The notes beneath the pieces are model-generated. The model was not told where the DNA came from. It saw only the letters and a program-made list of their open reading frames with translations, and ran no database searches. This document shows, in pieces, positions 1 to 11,467 of a stretch of DNA of 64,000 nt; within the stretch, counting starts at the first letter, position 1; every line of letters starts with the position of its first letter. Origin of the DNA: Cavia porcellus (lineage: Eukaryota; Chordata; Mammalia; Rodentia; Caviidae); NCBI RefSeq assembly GCF_034190915.1, contig NW_026947506.1, forward strand, positions 15,933,501 to 15,997,500. The letters are read 5' to 3'. A program made the position numbers and the translations under genes.

Positions 1-721
1 GGACAGTTTTCTGTCACTTGTCCTGAAAAATAATTCTCTCTTGTCATGGGCAAGCTTCTCTTCCATGAGGCTCAGTTTTTCTTCAGCTGTTGATCTTCCC
101 TAGTGGTGGCAGGCCTGTGTCAGCCAGCCAAAGGGCACAAGTAAATGACTCCTCTAGAAGGCTTGATGTGCATACTGCTTATGAGAATAGGGAACCCAGG
201 TCCCTCTGTCAGCGACTTTGGTTGATTCCAGGTGCACTATTTGTTCCCAGTTGCAACTATATGAATCAAATGGGATGGATTGGGGAAGTTACCCAGATTA
301 GCCTGGCTGCTCTCATGTAGGAGAGGAGGACAAAGGATTGATAAACCAGGAGAATACTGAAGAGAATTGTCCCAGTTATTTGGGATCAAAGAGGGAGCAA
401 AGGAGAGCAAGTGAGTGGGATAGACATCTGCTGGTCAAATCACAGGCTCCTAATGCCAGAGCAGGGACAATAGAGAGAGGTACAGCATTTTTTCTCTTAT
501 CCTGAGGAAGGTTTTTAACCCAACAAATTCCAAAATTCTGTGTGAAGTACAATACAGTGTCATAGGCCAAAAGCGTAGATGAGGAAAGGTGTTTCATTTG
601 GCCCATATAACAATGGCTTCAGAGCCACAGTTTCTCTGAAGTACACTCTAGTTACCCGTCAAACACATGGACTGTTTCAGAATGTTAATAGTAATGGGAA
701 GGTGTTAGTGATACATTTGAC

Positions 722-930
722 CAAGACGCACACTAGCATGGTCTTATAATCCCAGCATTCTTGGGGATTTACGTAGGAGGTCTCTGAAAAGTGCACCCCA
801 AATTTGGAAGCCTAGTGAATTAATTAGACTGAATCTCAACACCATAAAATGAATAAAAGGACAAGACATGTAATTCAGTGGGCAGTCTCTATGCTCAATC
901 TCCAGTAGTAAAAAACAAAACAAGATGCAC
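722..930 (+). repeat. Degenerate SINE in intron 1 of unit A
   Basis: The text has a B1-like stretch (cataatcccagcattctt-type wording) and ends in an ID-like cctccagtagtaaaaa-type A-rich tail. Counterparts lie at 19627-19835 (unit B), about 57425-57620 (unit E) and, inverted, about 27790-28000 (unit C). The insertion therefore predates the unit duplications. Class is inferred from wording only. Confidence 0.5.
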
Positions 931-1070
931 TGTGTCATAGAATGTCATCAGAAGGTAGATTTTTAATAATGTAATTTGCTGCTTGTAGGACTAAATTTTG
1001 CTGTGGAGTTCCAGCTCTACTCAATGCTTAGTGATTCTCATGCCACAGTCATCTGAGTGGTAAAATTATA

Positions 1071-1460
1071 TGCATATATAGTGGTATAAGTATTAACTGA
1101 ATGTGTTAATTTGATTAAAGCATGCCTAACTCAAATGGATTTAAATAGCATAGGAATACCCACTCTAGGGTGGATCCCCACCTTTTATACCACTTAGGCG
1201 AGTATCCACCCTAGGGTGGGTCTAATCCCATGGAGTTAGGCATGCTTACTCAAATTAACAGATTAAGTTAATACTTACACCACCAGTATTTTGTCTCACT
1301 ACAGAAAAAGATTACTTTTTGCTACTTTTGAATTTCTTTTTTATTTGTCATTTATTTCTTTGTTTGAAATTTGAAAGTGTCTCTTGCTTGTAGTCCTTTG
1401 CATAAAAGGAAGCAAAAAAGGAAGGGTTACATCTGTTCCAGAAGAACTCAAACTGTACTC
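1071..1460. promoter_or_regulatory. Relic second promoter split by an inverted promoter copy (unit A intron)
   Basis: On the plus strand 1071-1180 resembles the upstream part of the TDPOZ promoter and ends in a partial palindrome (CTCTAGGGTGGAT). The matching TATA-like CATAAAAGG (1401-1409) and an exon-1-like start follow only after an interruption. The interruption (1181 to about 1396) is a reverse-complement copy of the real promoter as seen at 18258-18472. It includes the palindrome CCACCCTAGGGTGG (1206-1219) and a minus-strand TATAAAAGG (1181-1189). Units C and E lack this insert. Confidence 0.75.
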
Positions 1461-1737
1461 AAAAAATATTAAAAAGGGGATTTCTTTAGTGAATTGTTTT
1501 TTAAAGGAATCAAGACAGGACTGAATAGTGACTAATTATTAAGTAAATATTGGTAAATGTAAGTCTGATTAATTAATTTTTTAAATCTACACATCAGGCT
1601 ATCTAGTTTGTGACTGCCGTATCTCCCTGCTTGTCTTGGATCTGCTGAATGGAGTGACATGTCTACAGTCTGGTGAAGAAAGAAAACCTGGGAGACCTTC
1701 TTTCACTTTCACACTGCTGCTGTCAGGAATTCAAGAA

Positions 1738-2826
1738 ATGTCCAGTGGGCCAGTAGCTGAGAACCAGCATGCCACAGAGATCAAAGTAGTGAAATTCTCC
1801 TACATGTGGACCATCAGTATCTTTAGCTTTTCCCTAAAGGAAATAGGTAGTGCCATTGAAAGTTCAACCTTTTCACCTGAAGCAAATGATAACCTGAAAT
1901 GGTGCTTACGAGTATATCCAAAAGGGATCAATGAAGAAAGCAAAGATTACCTGTCCCTATGTCTGGCACTGATCAGCTGCCCGATGAGAGAAGCTTGGGC
2001 AAAATTCACATTTTATATTGTGAATGATAAAGGACAGAACACCAAAGGTCTATCGAGTCAAGAAATTCAGAGATTTGATCCAGGCACAGAATGGGGATTC
2101 AGAAAATTCATCCTTAGAGATTTTCTTTTGGATGCAACCAATGGGCTACTCCCTGATGACAAGCTGACCCTCTTCTGTGAGGTGAAAGTGACAAAAGACA
2201 CTACCGACAGTTTTAGCCTGAATAACAAGAATATAGTGAAGGCTTGTGAGAATTGGTTAGCAAGTGATCTAGCAGGGCTGTGGAAGAATTCCCTGTTGGC
2301 AGACTGTTGCTTCTTTGTGGCTGGCCAGGAATTCCAGGCTCACAAAGCCATCTTAGCAGCTCGTTCTCCAGTTTTCAAGGCCATGTTTCAACATGAAATG
2401 CAGGAGAGCAAAAACAATCGAGTTGAAATCAGTGATATGGAACCTGAAGTTTTCAAGGAAATAATGTTCTTCATGTACACTGGAAAGGCACCAGACCTTG
2501 GCAGAATGGCACCTGATCTGCTGGCAGCTGCAGACAGGTATGGCCTGGGGTGCCTGAAGCTCATGTGTGAGAAACACCTCTGCTGCAATCTCTCTGTGAA
2601 GAATGTCATCAAAATCCTCATCTTGGCTGACTTCCACAGTGCACATCAGTTGAAAGTTTGTGCAGTGGATTTCATCAACTTGCATATTTCTGACATCCTA
2701 GAGACTGAGGAGTGGAAGTCCTTAGTGGTGTCACACCCTCATTTGGTGGCTGAAGCCTACCAGTCTCTGGCTTCCATGCATTGTGCTTTCCTGGGACCCC
2801 CATATAAGCGTGTAAGGCTGTCCTAA
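1738..2826 (+). CDS. Tdpoz-like: TDPOZ/SPOP-like MATH-BTB protein, copy A
   Basis: Predicted adaptor that brings substrates to CUL3-RING ubiquitin ligases. The 362 residues align without gaps to SPOP residues 13-374. A MATH domain (about 16-154) is followed by BTB (about 160-285) and a BACK-like C-terminus with SPOP Y353 kept (Y341 here). The BTB dimer leucines (SPOP L186/L190/L193) and the CUL3 phi-x-E motif (M221, E223) are present. Among substrate-cleft residues F102, W131 and F133 are kept, while Y87, Y123, K129 and D130 became C, Q, T and E. I start at the ATG in GAAATGT because it matches the SPOP methionine before SSGPVAE; the open frame upstream has no ATG. The coding exon is intact, with a splice acceptor (AG at 1596-1597), so exon 2 begins at 1598. 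Exon 1 lies left of the window. It differs from copy B by seven bases. Family assignment is strong; substrate and expression are unknown. Confidence 0.93.
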   Translation: MSSGPVAENQHATEIKVVKFSYMWTISIFSFSLKEIGSAIESSTFSPEANDNLKWCLRVYPKGINEESKDYLSLCLALISCPMREAWAKFTFYIVNDKGQNTKGLSSQEIQRFDPGTEWGFRKFILRDFLLDATNGLLPDDKLTLFCEVKVTKDTTDSFSLNNKNIVKACENWLASDLAGLWKNSLLADCCFFVAGQEFQAHKAILAARSPVFKAMFQHEMQESKNNRVEISDMEPEVFKEIMFFMYTGKAPDLGRMAPDLLAAADRYGLGCLKLMCEKHLCCNLSVKNVIKILILADFHSAHQLKVCAVDFINLHISDILETEEWKSLVVSHPHLVAEAYQSLASMHCAFLGPPYKRVRLS

Positions 2827-3214
2827 TATCCAACCTGTCCATTTATCTCCCACAAACAGGGGTCACAGTGGTTACCACTGAGCCTTTGCTAGAGAGGACA
2901 ATCTTTGGAGTGTTCACACTTCTTCAAGGAAACACTGAATTTTGTTTGTCCCTAGGAATAGATGGCACCAATTTTCAATTTTAATAATGAGCAGATAGGA
3001 ACTTAAAATTTAGGAGAGTAACTTTTGAAAAGTCCTCAGAATGTAAGTTAGAGGTAATCAGAATTCTGGCTTTTACAATATAATGCATGCTAATTTTTGC
3101 AGTGTTGATCCCAAAGTAAAAATCAAAGGATTCAGCAGCAAAACAGACACACCTAGGGGTAGATCTGCCATAAGAAAGTAGGACGTTTGTCTCTTCCTTC
3201 ATTTTTTTTTCATG

Positions 3215-3220
3215 AATAAA
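3215..3220 (+). terminator. Polyadenylation signal, copy A
   Basis: AATAAA lies 389 bp after the stop codon and is followed by T-rich sequence. The same signal is kept in copies B (22121), C (25870, minus), D (36109) and E (59650), which supports it as the gene's 3' end. Confidence 0.7.
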
Positions 3221-3884
3221 GTTTAATCTTACTTTATGCAGTTGTGTGAGTTCTTTTCCTTTTTGTACATTGAATAGTTAAAAGTCTGGGGAAATTTGAG
3301 GATGGCCAGATGCCTTGAAGCCCACCCATGTGCTGGAATCCCAGATTTATATTCGCACTAATCAACTTCAGGAATGGGAGAAGAACAACACCCAGGACTT
3401 GAACATTTGGACGAAAGGAATTACCTGTGAAGCATCTTTTTGCTCCCTTGTGTATGACAGAGGGACATTGGCATGCATTCCAGGCACTGGCCTGCACATC
3501 CCAGCAGTGATAGTGCAAGAACTGCCTGCCTCTGAAGGAGCATACCAATCATCACGTTCCTGGGCCAAAGAGAGGGAAAAGTGTTCCATTTTAAGAAAAA
3601 CGAAAAGTTAGAGAAAAAAATAATAGAGACAATTTGTGTATTACACAAGAATTCATGTTCGGGGAGCAAATTTTAATCCTTTCAACTTTGCCAATATAAA
3701 GGTGCTAGTAAACATGCCTCCTTGTTGTACAAAATCCAAGGGAGTCCTTACACTGTTAACAGTTATTGCTTGCAAGAACACAATATACATTCTTTTCCTA
3801 TCTTAAAAATGAGGGATGGGGGATAAAAGAGGCATTAGGAGTTTTATGTGGAAGATGATTATTTTGACAATTTTACCTTTAACA

Positions 3885-5421
3885 GCAATCACTGTTGGTG
3901 GTGTTTTGGAACCACTCTGGACATTTCAATTTCATGGGCGTTTAAGGAAACATGAGAGTAGAACCTCACTTGTCTTCAACAGGTGCATAGTGATATAAAA
4001 ATGTGTAGCCCTCAATTATACATCAACTTTAATGGCACTCTATGAGAATGCAAATGTGAGATAGCAACTTGTATAAATTCTAAAGAGGCAGGAGGCTCTC
4101 CCTGAGGCTCTTCTGCTCTACACTTCCCCATGCTGCCTGCACTTGTTGGTTTCATACACCCGTGTGTTCTTCAACATTGCAACCTCACTCACAGAAATCT
4201 GTCTTTCTTGAGGGCTCCAGCAACAAGATAACAGTGATGAATGCTAAAGAGCATTTCACTCATTTGTCTTCACAAGGTCTATGGTCCTTAAATATTGTCA
4301 GAAAAGTTTTTGAAGCATTTTGATGAATTTATTTCTCTTACATTCCCTTCTCCCTTTTCTTTAAAACCAGAAAATGCAAAGGAAAGCGACTGAGAGGAAA
4401 AATAAACATTTACTATTAAATGCTTTTTAAAAATATTAAGATTCATCAGCTGTCCATAACAAACTAGCTGCCTGTGTTGGAGCTATCGCAGTATCTTCTC
4501 ATTAACCACACCTCCTACAAAGCAGAACATTCAAATATAAAGTGTTTTGTTCTTGGAAATATAAATTATTGCTATTTTTAAAATAAATCTGCATATTAAA
4601 ATCAGGGTTCCATCTCTACCTCAAATTAACTAACAAAGAAATAACTGACATAGTGAAAATTTCACTTGTTGAAAGAAATGAAGCAGAGTGTATTAGAGCC
4701 TACAATTGTGCAGGACCAGTGCCACACTCTGAGACTCCTAGAGTGCAAGTATATGTCACAGTAACTTAATGTCAAATGATTTTGGAGAGATAGAAATTAA
4801 AAATGAAGCACAAATACACACAAACAGTTTTAATTGCAAAGATAAATGAAGCCATGCAAGGTCTGCAGTTTAGGTGGCTGGAGGCAGGATCATTGTGATC
4901 TAAGGTCTAGTTTAGCTCTCTGGCAAGAGAGGGAGGTGGGCTCTTAAGAATTTGCAAGTGGTCTTGGGGATGCATAATCAACTCCTTAGGCTGGTGTCAC
5001 TCTTTCAGAATCTTTTTGACTGAAAAGTGGTTTGCACCCAGGAAAGAATTGTCTCCCTATATCACAATCCCAGTCTCGTAGATTTATGTGTTTTAAACAA
5101 TAGCAAAAGATTCTAGTGAAAATGCCACTGTTTGATTTCTCATGCTATAAAAACTAGTTGATGGCAGAAGACCAACAAGCATTTCTCATCAATTTTCAGT
5201 CCTTTTAAGGAAACAAGGTCCAACTGCACTTGGCAAGACTGAACTCACCTCACCAGCCTATCTGTGTCATCCAAAGATGCCTGGGTACCATCCTTTTACC
5301 TTTAACAACAATCATTGTTGGTGTGGTTTTGGAACCACTCTGGACATTTAAATTTCATGGGCCTTTAAGGACACATGTGAGTAGCACCCCAGTTGTTTTC
5401 AACAGGTCCATAGTGATATAA
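3885..5421 (+). repeat. Direct repeat of about 110-130 bp flanking a 1.3-kb block
   Basis: The stretch 3870-3998 recurs at 5298-5421: both run from an acctttaacarcaatca-type start, through tttggaaccactctggacat, to catagtgatataaaaat. Small open frames in each copy only reflect the shared sequence and I do not call them genes. Unit B has the same pair near 22780-22903 and 24203-24326. This could be an LTR remnant pair or a local duplication. No coding gene is seen between the copies. Confidence 0.6.
4072..4240 (+). promoter_or_regulatory. TATA-containing module downstream of gene A
   Basis: TATAAAT at 4072-4078 is followed by a conserved GGCAGGAGGCTCTCC block and, about 160 bp on, a donor-like GTGATG at 4234. 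The module recurs at 22977 (B), 25017 (C, minus) and 60521 (E). C and E have a better donor, GTGAGTAA. It looks like a second promoter plus non-coding exon, but no linked coding exon is visible. It could instead be a repeat-derived promoter. Confidence 0.4.
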
Positions 5422-6564
5422 AAATAAAGTAATATAAAAATACAAGACATTCGGGTAAATATTTCAACACTTAGATGACTAAAGCAAACAGATTAACAAA
5501 GTTTCCAGGTGGCAGTACAGTTGGACACAGTGAAGCTGAGGGACCCACTCACCTTCCTTCATTCTACTATAAACACAAATATCTTGATTATCAATATGTA
5601 AGTTAACTGGGACAGTGAATCATCGAAATTAATGAGAGATGGTGGGGGATGCCAGGAGAATTAGACGGTTCTCACCATAGTGGGAGGCACCTTCAGGCAG
5701 AGGGATCTGGCCACCAGAGAAGGCAGTTGGAGTACAGCTGTCTGAACACTATGGAGGGCACCTGAGTCTGATTCCTAAAGTACATGAAGCCTGAATCATT
5801 GAGGTTCCTGCTCCTCCTTCTCCTCCATTTTACTGTCTACATTCTGTCAATTCCTGTTGATCTCATCTTTTGGTCTCAAAAGACACAGTAATATTATTTT
5901 TATGATATGTATGCTATGTAATTCTTTTTATTTGTTTACTTATAGTTTAGACAAAAAAAATCTGGTCTATTTTGGGGCCAACTGACTGTAACAGCTGCCC
6001 AATTGATGGATTAGATGTAGCAGCAAGTTTCCCACCGTTGATTTATCATTGTCGAAGGCCATTGTAGAAACCCAGAATTTCTGCACAAAATATTAGATGG
6101 AAACCTGTTCAAGCTCTTCTTTCAAGACTGACAAATATTTCATTAATGAGAAACCTCCCTAGTGTACCTAATGAAGACACTTATTCAATTTTCTGAATAA
6201 AGTTTCCTCTACCATTTAATTGAAAGTCAGTTGACGCGGTAGAATTTTATTAGCTTAACGACACTCTTATTGGGTGTATGTGTGACTGTGAGTATGGCGG
6301 TGCATTTTTGTAAAAAGATCTGTGCATAAGGAAACTCATTTCACCTTATGCAGGAGTATTTGTAGTGTCATTTAGCATATATTGGAAATGTCAAAATTTA
6401 CAGAAATAAAATAAGACAAAGTCATCATAATTTAAAGAGTATTTAGAACATAAAGATGTCCAAGGGAGGGCAGAAAATATATAATTTTGTACTGTACTGA
6501 TTTTTGTATTTTACTGATACTTAACAATTATGTTAGTTTCAGATATTAAAATTATGAAACAATA

Positions 6565-6640
6565 GGACTGTTCATTTAACTCACTGGCATACATGTTTGC
6601 CTGGCAAGTGTCAGGTCTGTGAGTTCACACCCTGCTATAC
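6565..6640 (+). repeat. ID-type SINE
   Basis: A short tRNA-like SINE with recognisable gtttgcctggcaagtg wording runs directly into the TA simple repeat, as expected of SINE tails. Unit E has the counterpart at 62888-62960 without the microsatellite expansion. Confidence 0.6.
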
Positions 6641-6644
6641 ATAC

Positions 6645-6686
<42 letters not shown>

Positions 6687-6687
6687 A

Positions 6688-6763
<76 letters not shown>

Positions 6764-6790
6764 CAGAGAGAGAGAGACAGAGAGAGAAAT
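6636..6790 (+). repeat. Compound microsatellite (TA)n-(GA)n-(CAGA)n
   Basis: Uninterrupted and lightly interrupted TA repeats (with CA/CAC interruptions) lead to GA, then CAGA, then GA repeats. Open frames here are low-complexity artefacts. Confidence 0.98.
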
Positions 6791-6925
6791 ACACTAGGTG
6801 TACCTAAAGAAACAAATCTGTCATATTTTGCATGCCAATATTAATATAGCAGTACATATGGATTATGTTGAAAGGACTATCAGAGATTAATACAATAACA
6901 GTTGTCTCTCTGGATGAACCTGCGT

Positions 6926-7279
6926 TGTTGCTTGAGTCTGGTGGTTCCACAAAGTCCCATGCAATCATGGAGGCAGGCTTATAGTGTGCCTGAATGACTC
7001 ATGATCCAAATCTAGGATATTAGGTTTAAGTGCTACATTCAAATTTTTGAGTGGACTACATAAAATATAAGTGACTTAAAGATTCTTCTCCTTTTGCTGC
7101 TGTTGCTTGTGCTGGTTTCTGCTGCTGAGATCTGATACCATCTGCCATGTTTCATTCTGACTTGTAGACTGTGGATTATAGACTGAAGGCTCCAAAGATG
7201 GTAAACTGAGTTAATCTTTGGGTCCCTTATTTAAAGGTCAAATATTTTGTTTCAACAATGAGACAATAGTAACCAACAG
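6926..7279 (+). mobile_element. MaLR-type LTR (old solo LTR)
   Basis: About 354 bp, starting TGTTG and ending CCAACA. It contains the rodent MaLR-like ctgctgctgagatctgat-type middle and a 3' end (tattttgtttcaacaatgag) typical of ERVL-MaLR LTRs. Paralogous copies at 33686-34052, 49972-50343 (minus) and 63103-63467 share flanking sequence, so they are duplicates of one insertion. Only LTR sequence is seen. Confidence 0.65.
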
Positions 7280-7789
7280 AGAAATTGGCACCAGAGAAAT
7301 GGATTCCTTTGAATACCTGTCCATGTATTTCAAGAGCCTTTGGGAATTTCTTGTGGGTAGATTTTGGAAATGTTTGGATGTCTCCTAATGGATAAAGCTA
7401 TATCACATTATACTTTTTGCAGCATGAGATTCTGCTTAGAACACGGAAGACAAGAATTTTGATAGAAATCATAACATTCAAGACCAGTTCAGGATGTTTG
7501 ATCACCAAAATTGAGTATTTATATGACCAAACTATGCAATTCCTTCTGCTCTTACTTGGGACCCTGAATAAGCATAGCTTGGGTAGTTTTGCCTGTTATT
7601 CTCACAATTGCCTTGTGTAGAGGTGCAGAATACAGACTCACTATTGTCCTCTAAACCCTGTGTTACTTACATTGTTCTGTTCTGATATGCTTTGTTTTGT
7701 CCCCTTTTGTCTTTATCTCCTTGAAGTTAAATTTTTAAAAAATGAAAACTAATAGAGACTTCCCAGATTTTAATATGATTGAACTATTA
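7280..7789 (+). other. Intergenic, shared with unit E 3' edge; no gene seen
   Basis: The part up to about 7640 aligns with about 63470-63830 and with the flanks of the other MaLR LTR copies. I see no conserved reading frame, and the 67-residue frame at 7417 has no recognisable content. Confidence 0.6.
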
Positions 7790-8240
7790 GGAGTCGTTGA
7801 GTGGTTTTAATATGAAAGGAAATGAAGAAATAAGCATTTCATAAAGGAAACACAAAGTATATTTATACCACAGAATAGTACTCTGGCAGGAAGGCTGATA
7901 ATCTTGACTCATTTGTAGAAAAGTGGATGCACATGTGGATCCAAAACTGAATGAGGCCATGATATATTTGCACCAATGGTTATAGCAGCATAATTTGTAA
8001 TCACTAAATGGTGCAAACAACCAAAATGCTCATCAGTGACAGAGTTGAGGTATTTTTAAACAAAGGAATACTATTCAGCTATAAAAGGATGATCTTGCAG
8101 GCTTTGAAGGTAAATGGAGGCAACTTGAGACTATCCTCATAAGTGAAATAAACAAGAGTTCCATTAGTAAATATCACATTGTCTTTCTAGTGTAAAAAAC
8201 ACAGAAAAAATAATAGATCCTAAATGGATAATGGATACTG
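7790..8240 (+). mobile_element. LINE-1 3'-end fragment
   Basis: The wording gcaaacaaccaaaatgctca, followed by an aatactattcagctataaaa-type phrase, is characteristic of mammalian L1 3' tails. No coding part of ORF2 is recognisable. It runs into the TG repeat at 8280. Confidence 0.6.
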
Positions 8241-8278
8241 TGATAATTATAGGGAGGGAAAGTGCTCTAAAGGGTATA

Positions 8279-8279
<1 letters not shown>

Positions 8280-8346
<67 letters not shown>
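8280..8346 (+). repeat. (TG)n microsatellite
   Basis: About 30 TG units with two TT interruptions. The MaLR-type element at 8347 inserted into its right edge; the TSD GTGTT lies at 8342-8346. Confidence 0.97.
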
Positions 8347-8348
<2 letters not shown>

Positions 8349-10575
8349 TCTTAGTTACTTTATGCTCTTCACTGAGACAAAATACCTGATGTCCAAATTG
8401 GGAAAGGAAATGTTTATTTCTTACAGATTTTGGAGGTTTCAGTCCAGACTCAGTTGGCTCCAAGACAGGAGGGTATGGCTGACTGCAGTCCATTGTGGCT
8501 GCAAACAGCAAACAGGAACAAGCAAAAAGCAAGATCTACCTTCTTCCTGCCATTCCATCACATCCTGGCTCCACCCCTATGTGGGTTAAGCACTGACACC
8601 ATCAATCCAAGCAGTGGACAATAAACCAATCACAAGAACATAATACAAACTCATGAGGCCTGGGGGACACAGACATAAACCACGACACTCCACCCCTGGC
8701 CCCTAGGACTCATGTACATAATTTATACAAAGGACATTTAGTCCACCTCCAAGAGTTGCTAAAGTCCTAAGTTTCAGCACTGCTGAGTAGTCCAAGTCCC
8801 AAGTGTCCTCCAAAATCTATGCCAAACTCTTAATTGTAAGCCCCTGTATAAACAAAGCAAGGTTAAACAGTTCTGAAATGCAAAGCAACAAGATAAATAT
8901 TACCATTCCAAAAGTTAAAAACAGGGGAATATAAAGTATTCAAAACAAAGCAAGTCCAATATCCAGCAGGACACATATTAAGTCCTAGAGTTCCATGCTC
9001 AACATCTGAAGCAATCTTGTTGCAAGCTCCAAAAGGCTTGGGTGATTCCACCCCCATGGGACTTCTGGCAATTTCAACTCCTACAGTTTTTTCTTAATTC
9101 CTCTCTGCTTGCTTTTTGCAGTTTTCCTTGGATCATCCACATTCCTGGCTTTCCCAATCTTCTGGGGTCTCCATTGCACCTTTGGCTTCACACTTATATT
9201 TTAACAAATTGCCCTCTCAGAGGCACACTGCTTGGCCAGCCAGGCCCTTTGCTATCGAGGTAGAAGACCTCTTACCCTCAGAATTTGTGCATTTTCCTTG
9301 CACCTAAAATCAGCACCTTATGGATGCCACCAAGGTTTGCTGCTAGCTGAAGCAGTAGCCAGGCTTTTCTCTCTCTTGGCTGTAGGGGTCAGTTGCCTGG
9401 ATCACAGGGCTCTGTTTACCTGATTGTGATAAAAACTTCTCCGTGTTGCCGCCATTCTGGAACCTCATGTGGCCTCTGTTGCTATTCCGGAACCTCATGT
9501 GGCCTCTGTCGCGTTCTGGAACCTCACTTGGCCTCTGTCACCATTCTGGAGCATGGCACTCTGCAGCTTTTCCCTCTGAGCAAATTGTTTCACATTTTCC
9601 ATGAGGCTGCACTGGGTGGGGACCTGCTACCTGGAATTCCCTGGGGTCATTTTTCTTATCTCTCTGTTTCTCTTCAGGAATGAAAATCTCAACTGTGTCT
9701 TTACAATCCACAGCCTTCCTGGAATTTTCCTTCTGGCCAAACTCACAGCATTGTGAATTATCCTGCTGGGCTCTTTGCTCTTGATTAGAAACATAAAGCT
9801 GGCTGAAAGCCCCCAACAAGAGCCATGCCTCGGTGTGAATGTTTGATTGTTTTTAATTTCCTTTTCAAGATTAATCAGTCCATTGCCCTTTTTCTCAGAC
9901 TGAGGCAAAGTCTCTGGGCAGGAGCAAAATGCATACAAACTTTCTGCCAAGCCATAACACACATCATGTGGAGTCCAACAACCAATGCAGTCCTTCTTCC
10001 AAGCAGAATCCTCCCAAGCCTGGTCTTTACCATGAGGTTTCTATCAGCCTCCTGATGTCTGGAGCTCTGACCAGAATCTCCTCTACAGAACAGCATAAGG
10101 TTCTCCAGCTCTATGCATCCAGGCAACGTGTCCAAACCTTTTCCAAACTCTTCCCACAAGCAATTTCCAAAGCCTCTCAAAAACATGGTCAGGTATAGTT
10201 ACAGCAAATGACACTACTCCTGGTACAACATTCCATCTTAGTTACTTTATGCTCATCGCTGAGACAAAATACCTCATGCCCAAGTTGGGAAAGGAAGGGA
10301 TTATTTCTTACAGTTTTTGGAGGTTTTAGTCCACACTCATTTGGCTCCCAGGCAGGCGGGCATGGCTGGGCCCACTTTCACAGTGGCTGCAAACAGCCAT
10401 CTCAAACCAGCAAAGAGAAAGACACACCTTCTTCCTGCCATTACATCACATCCTAGCTCCACCCCTATGTGGGTGTAGCACTGACACCATCAATCCAAGC
10501 ACTAGACAATAAAACAATCACAAGTGCACAATGCAGATTCATGAGGCATGGGGGACACAGACATAAACCATGACA
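8347..10575 (-). mobile_element. Non-autonomous MaLR-type LTR retrotransposon 1
   Basis: Paired LTRs at 8347-8687 and about 10234-10575 enclose about 1.5 kb of internal DNA. Read on the minus strand the LTR begins TGTCATGG and ends with a ggtattttgtctcagc-type motif and CTAAGACA, the form of ERVL-MaLR LTRs. A 5-bp TSD GTGTT flanks it (8342-8346 and 10576-10580). I recognise no gag, pol or env frame; short open frames inside are incidental. Element 2 at 12880-15057 is a close relative with the same structure. Confidence 0.85.
9449..9549 (+). repeat. 33-bp minisatellite inside MaLR element 1
   Basis: Three tandem copies of a roughly 33-bp unit built on ttctggaacctcatgtggcc. Element 2 has fewer copies at the matching place (near 13985-14030), so the array expanded or contracted after the two elements separated. 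Confidence 0.8.
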
Positions 10576-11119
10576 GTGTTTAATATAGACATACATGTTA
10601 CTAAATTTTGGTTGGAAAACTGAACAGACAGTCTGCACTCTCAATGTTTGAGTGTTTATCCATATTTTAAGCTTTGATTTTGCAACTTGAAGAACTAATT
10701 CTCATAGATCAGTATGTAATATATCAACTAGGTATTTCTTAGTGTTAATTTTTTGAATTCCTTATTATTCTACTTTTTTCTATTTTCTTTTCTTCTTTCT
10801 TTATCTATTTCAATACAAATAAACCTAAGTGACAGAAGTTGGTCACCAGAGATTAAATATCATATTGTTTCTGTTGTTGGATGCATGGAAAGATAATTAA
10901 GGAATGCAATAGAGGATAAATGTTGAGAATTAAGAAGAATTCTTTGAAATGTGGAAGAGAAGAAAAGAATAGGACGAGGAAAGGAAATGAAGAAATGATT
11001 GAGTTATAAAATGGAAATTATTGTAAATGGTGAAGGTAAAATTGAATGAAGGCAGATGAGAAGAACTTGGGCATAAAGCATAATTTTGATATCTTATGCA
11101 CAGGTGCACATTCTCTATG
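10576..11119 (+). other. Intergenic, AT-rich; no gene seen
   Basis: AT-rich DNA with pyrimidine-rich (10770-10800) and purine-rich (10960-11060) runs. No conserved frame or familiar repeat is recognised. Confidence 0.5.
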
Positions 11120-11467
11120 TTGACTGTGAACAATATGCCTGAAAAGTATGTAGTACAAGAAAGTAAATCACTAAAACAAATTCAAAAGAAATAGATACAA
11201 TAAAAACTTCCAGTACATCTCTAATGTGCCATCTGGAAAACAGTGAGTTGGGATTCAGGGCTCCTTCTATTGAATCCTTGATGGCAGGCCTAGCTGGAAA
11301 ACAACAAGTTTGCATGGGGAACCACCTCCAAAGGCAAATTCAAGAATGAGAAAATGTCAAAACTGAGGATGGTAGAAAACTGGAACACACATCTGTGTTT
11401 GTGAAAGCAGACAAAAGAGAAGCTTTGGAAGAAATCAAGTGATATCTATCCCTGAAGTGGTAGCCGT

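Larger units (their letters stand above)
1..5905 (+). repeat. Duplication unit A (near-identical partner of 18904-24813)
   Basis: Position 1 matches 18904, and the match continues through the gene, its 3' flank and intergenic DNA to about 5905, with scattered substitutions and 1-2 bp indels. Beyond 5905 this copy continues in the same order as unit E (compare about 62220), so A keeps the ancestral continuation. Copy B instead switches to inverted unit C. The unit's promoter and exon 1 would lie about 280-470 bp left of the window, judging from copy B. Confidence 0.95.

Noticed and set aside
1636..1737. 34-residue N-terminal extension of the copy A frame (and 20541-20642 in B)
   Set aside because: The open frame there begins with TTG, not ATG. 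The first ATG (1738, 20643) matches SPOP M13 and the family start.
2353..2685. 110-codon antisense frame across the BTB domain, also at 21258 and 26406
   Set aside because: It is the shadow of the real coding exon on the other strand, conserved only because the sense protein is.
3816..3998. Small conserved peptide frames (60-63 codons) at 3816, 5230, 22721 and 24135
   Set aside because: Sequence similarity comes from the direct repeat and the A/B duplication. Units C, D and E do not keep the frames open.
6576..6844. Frames rich in YI/IY and RE
   Set aside because: Translations of the TA/GA compound microsatellite.
8164..8589. Frames rich in TH or CV repeats
   Set aside because: Translations of the TG/CA microsatellite.
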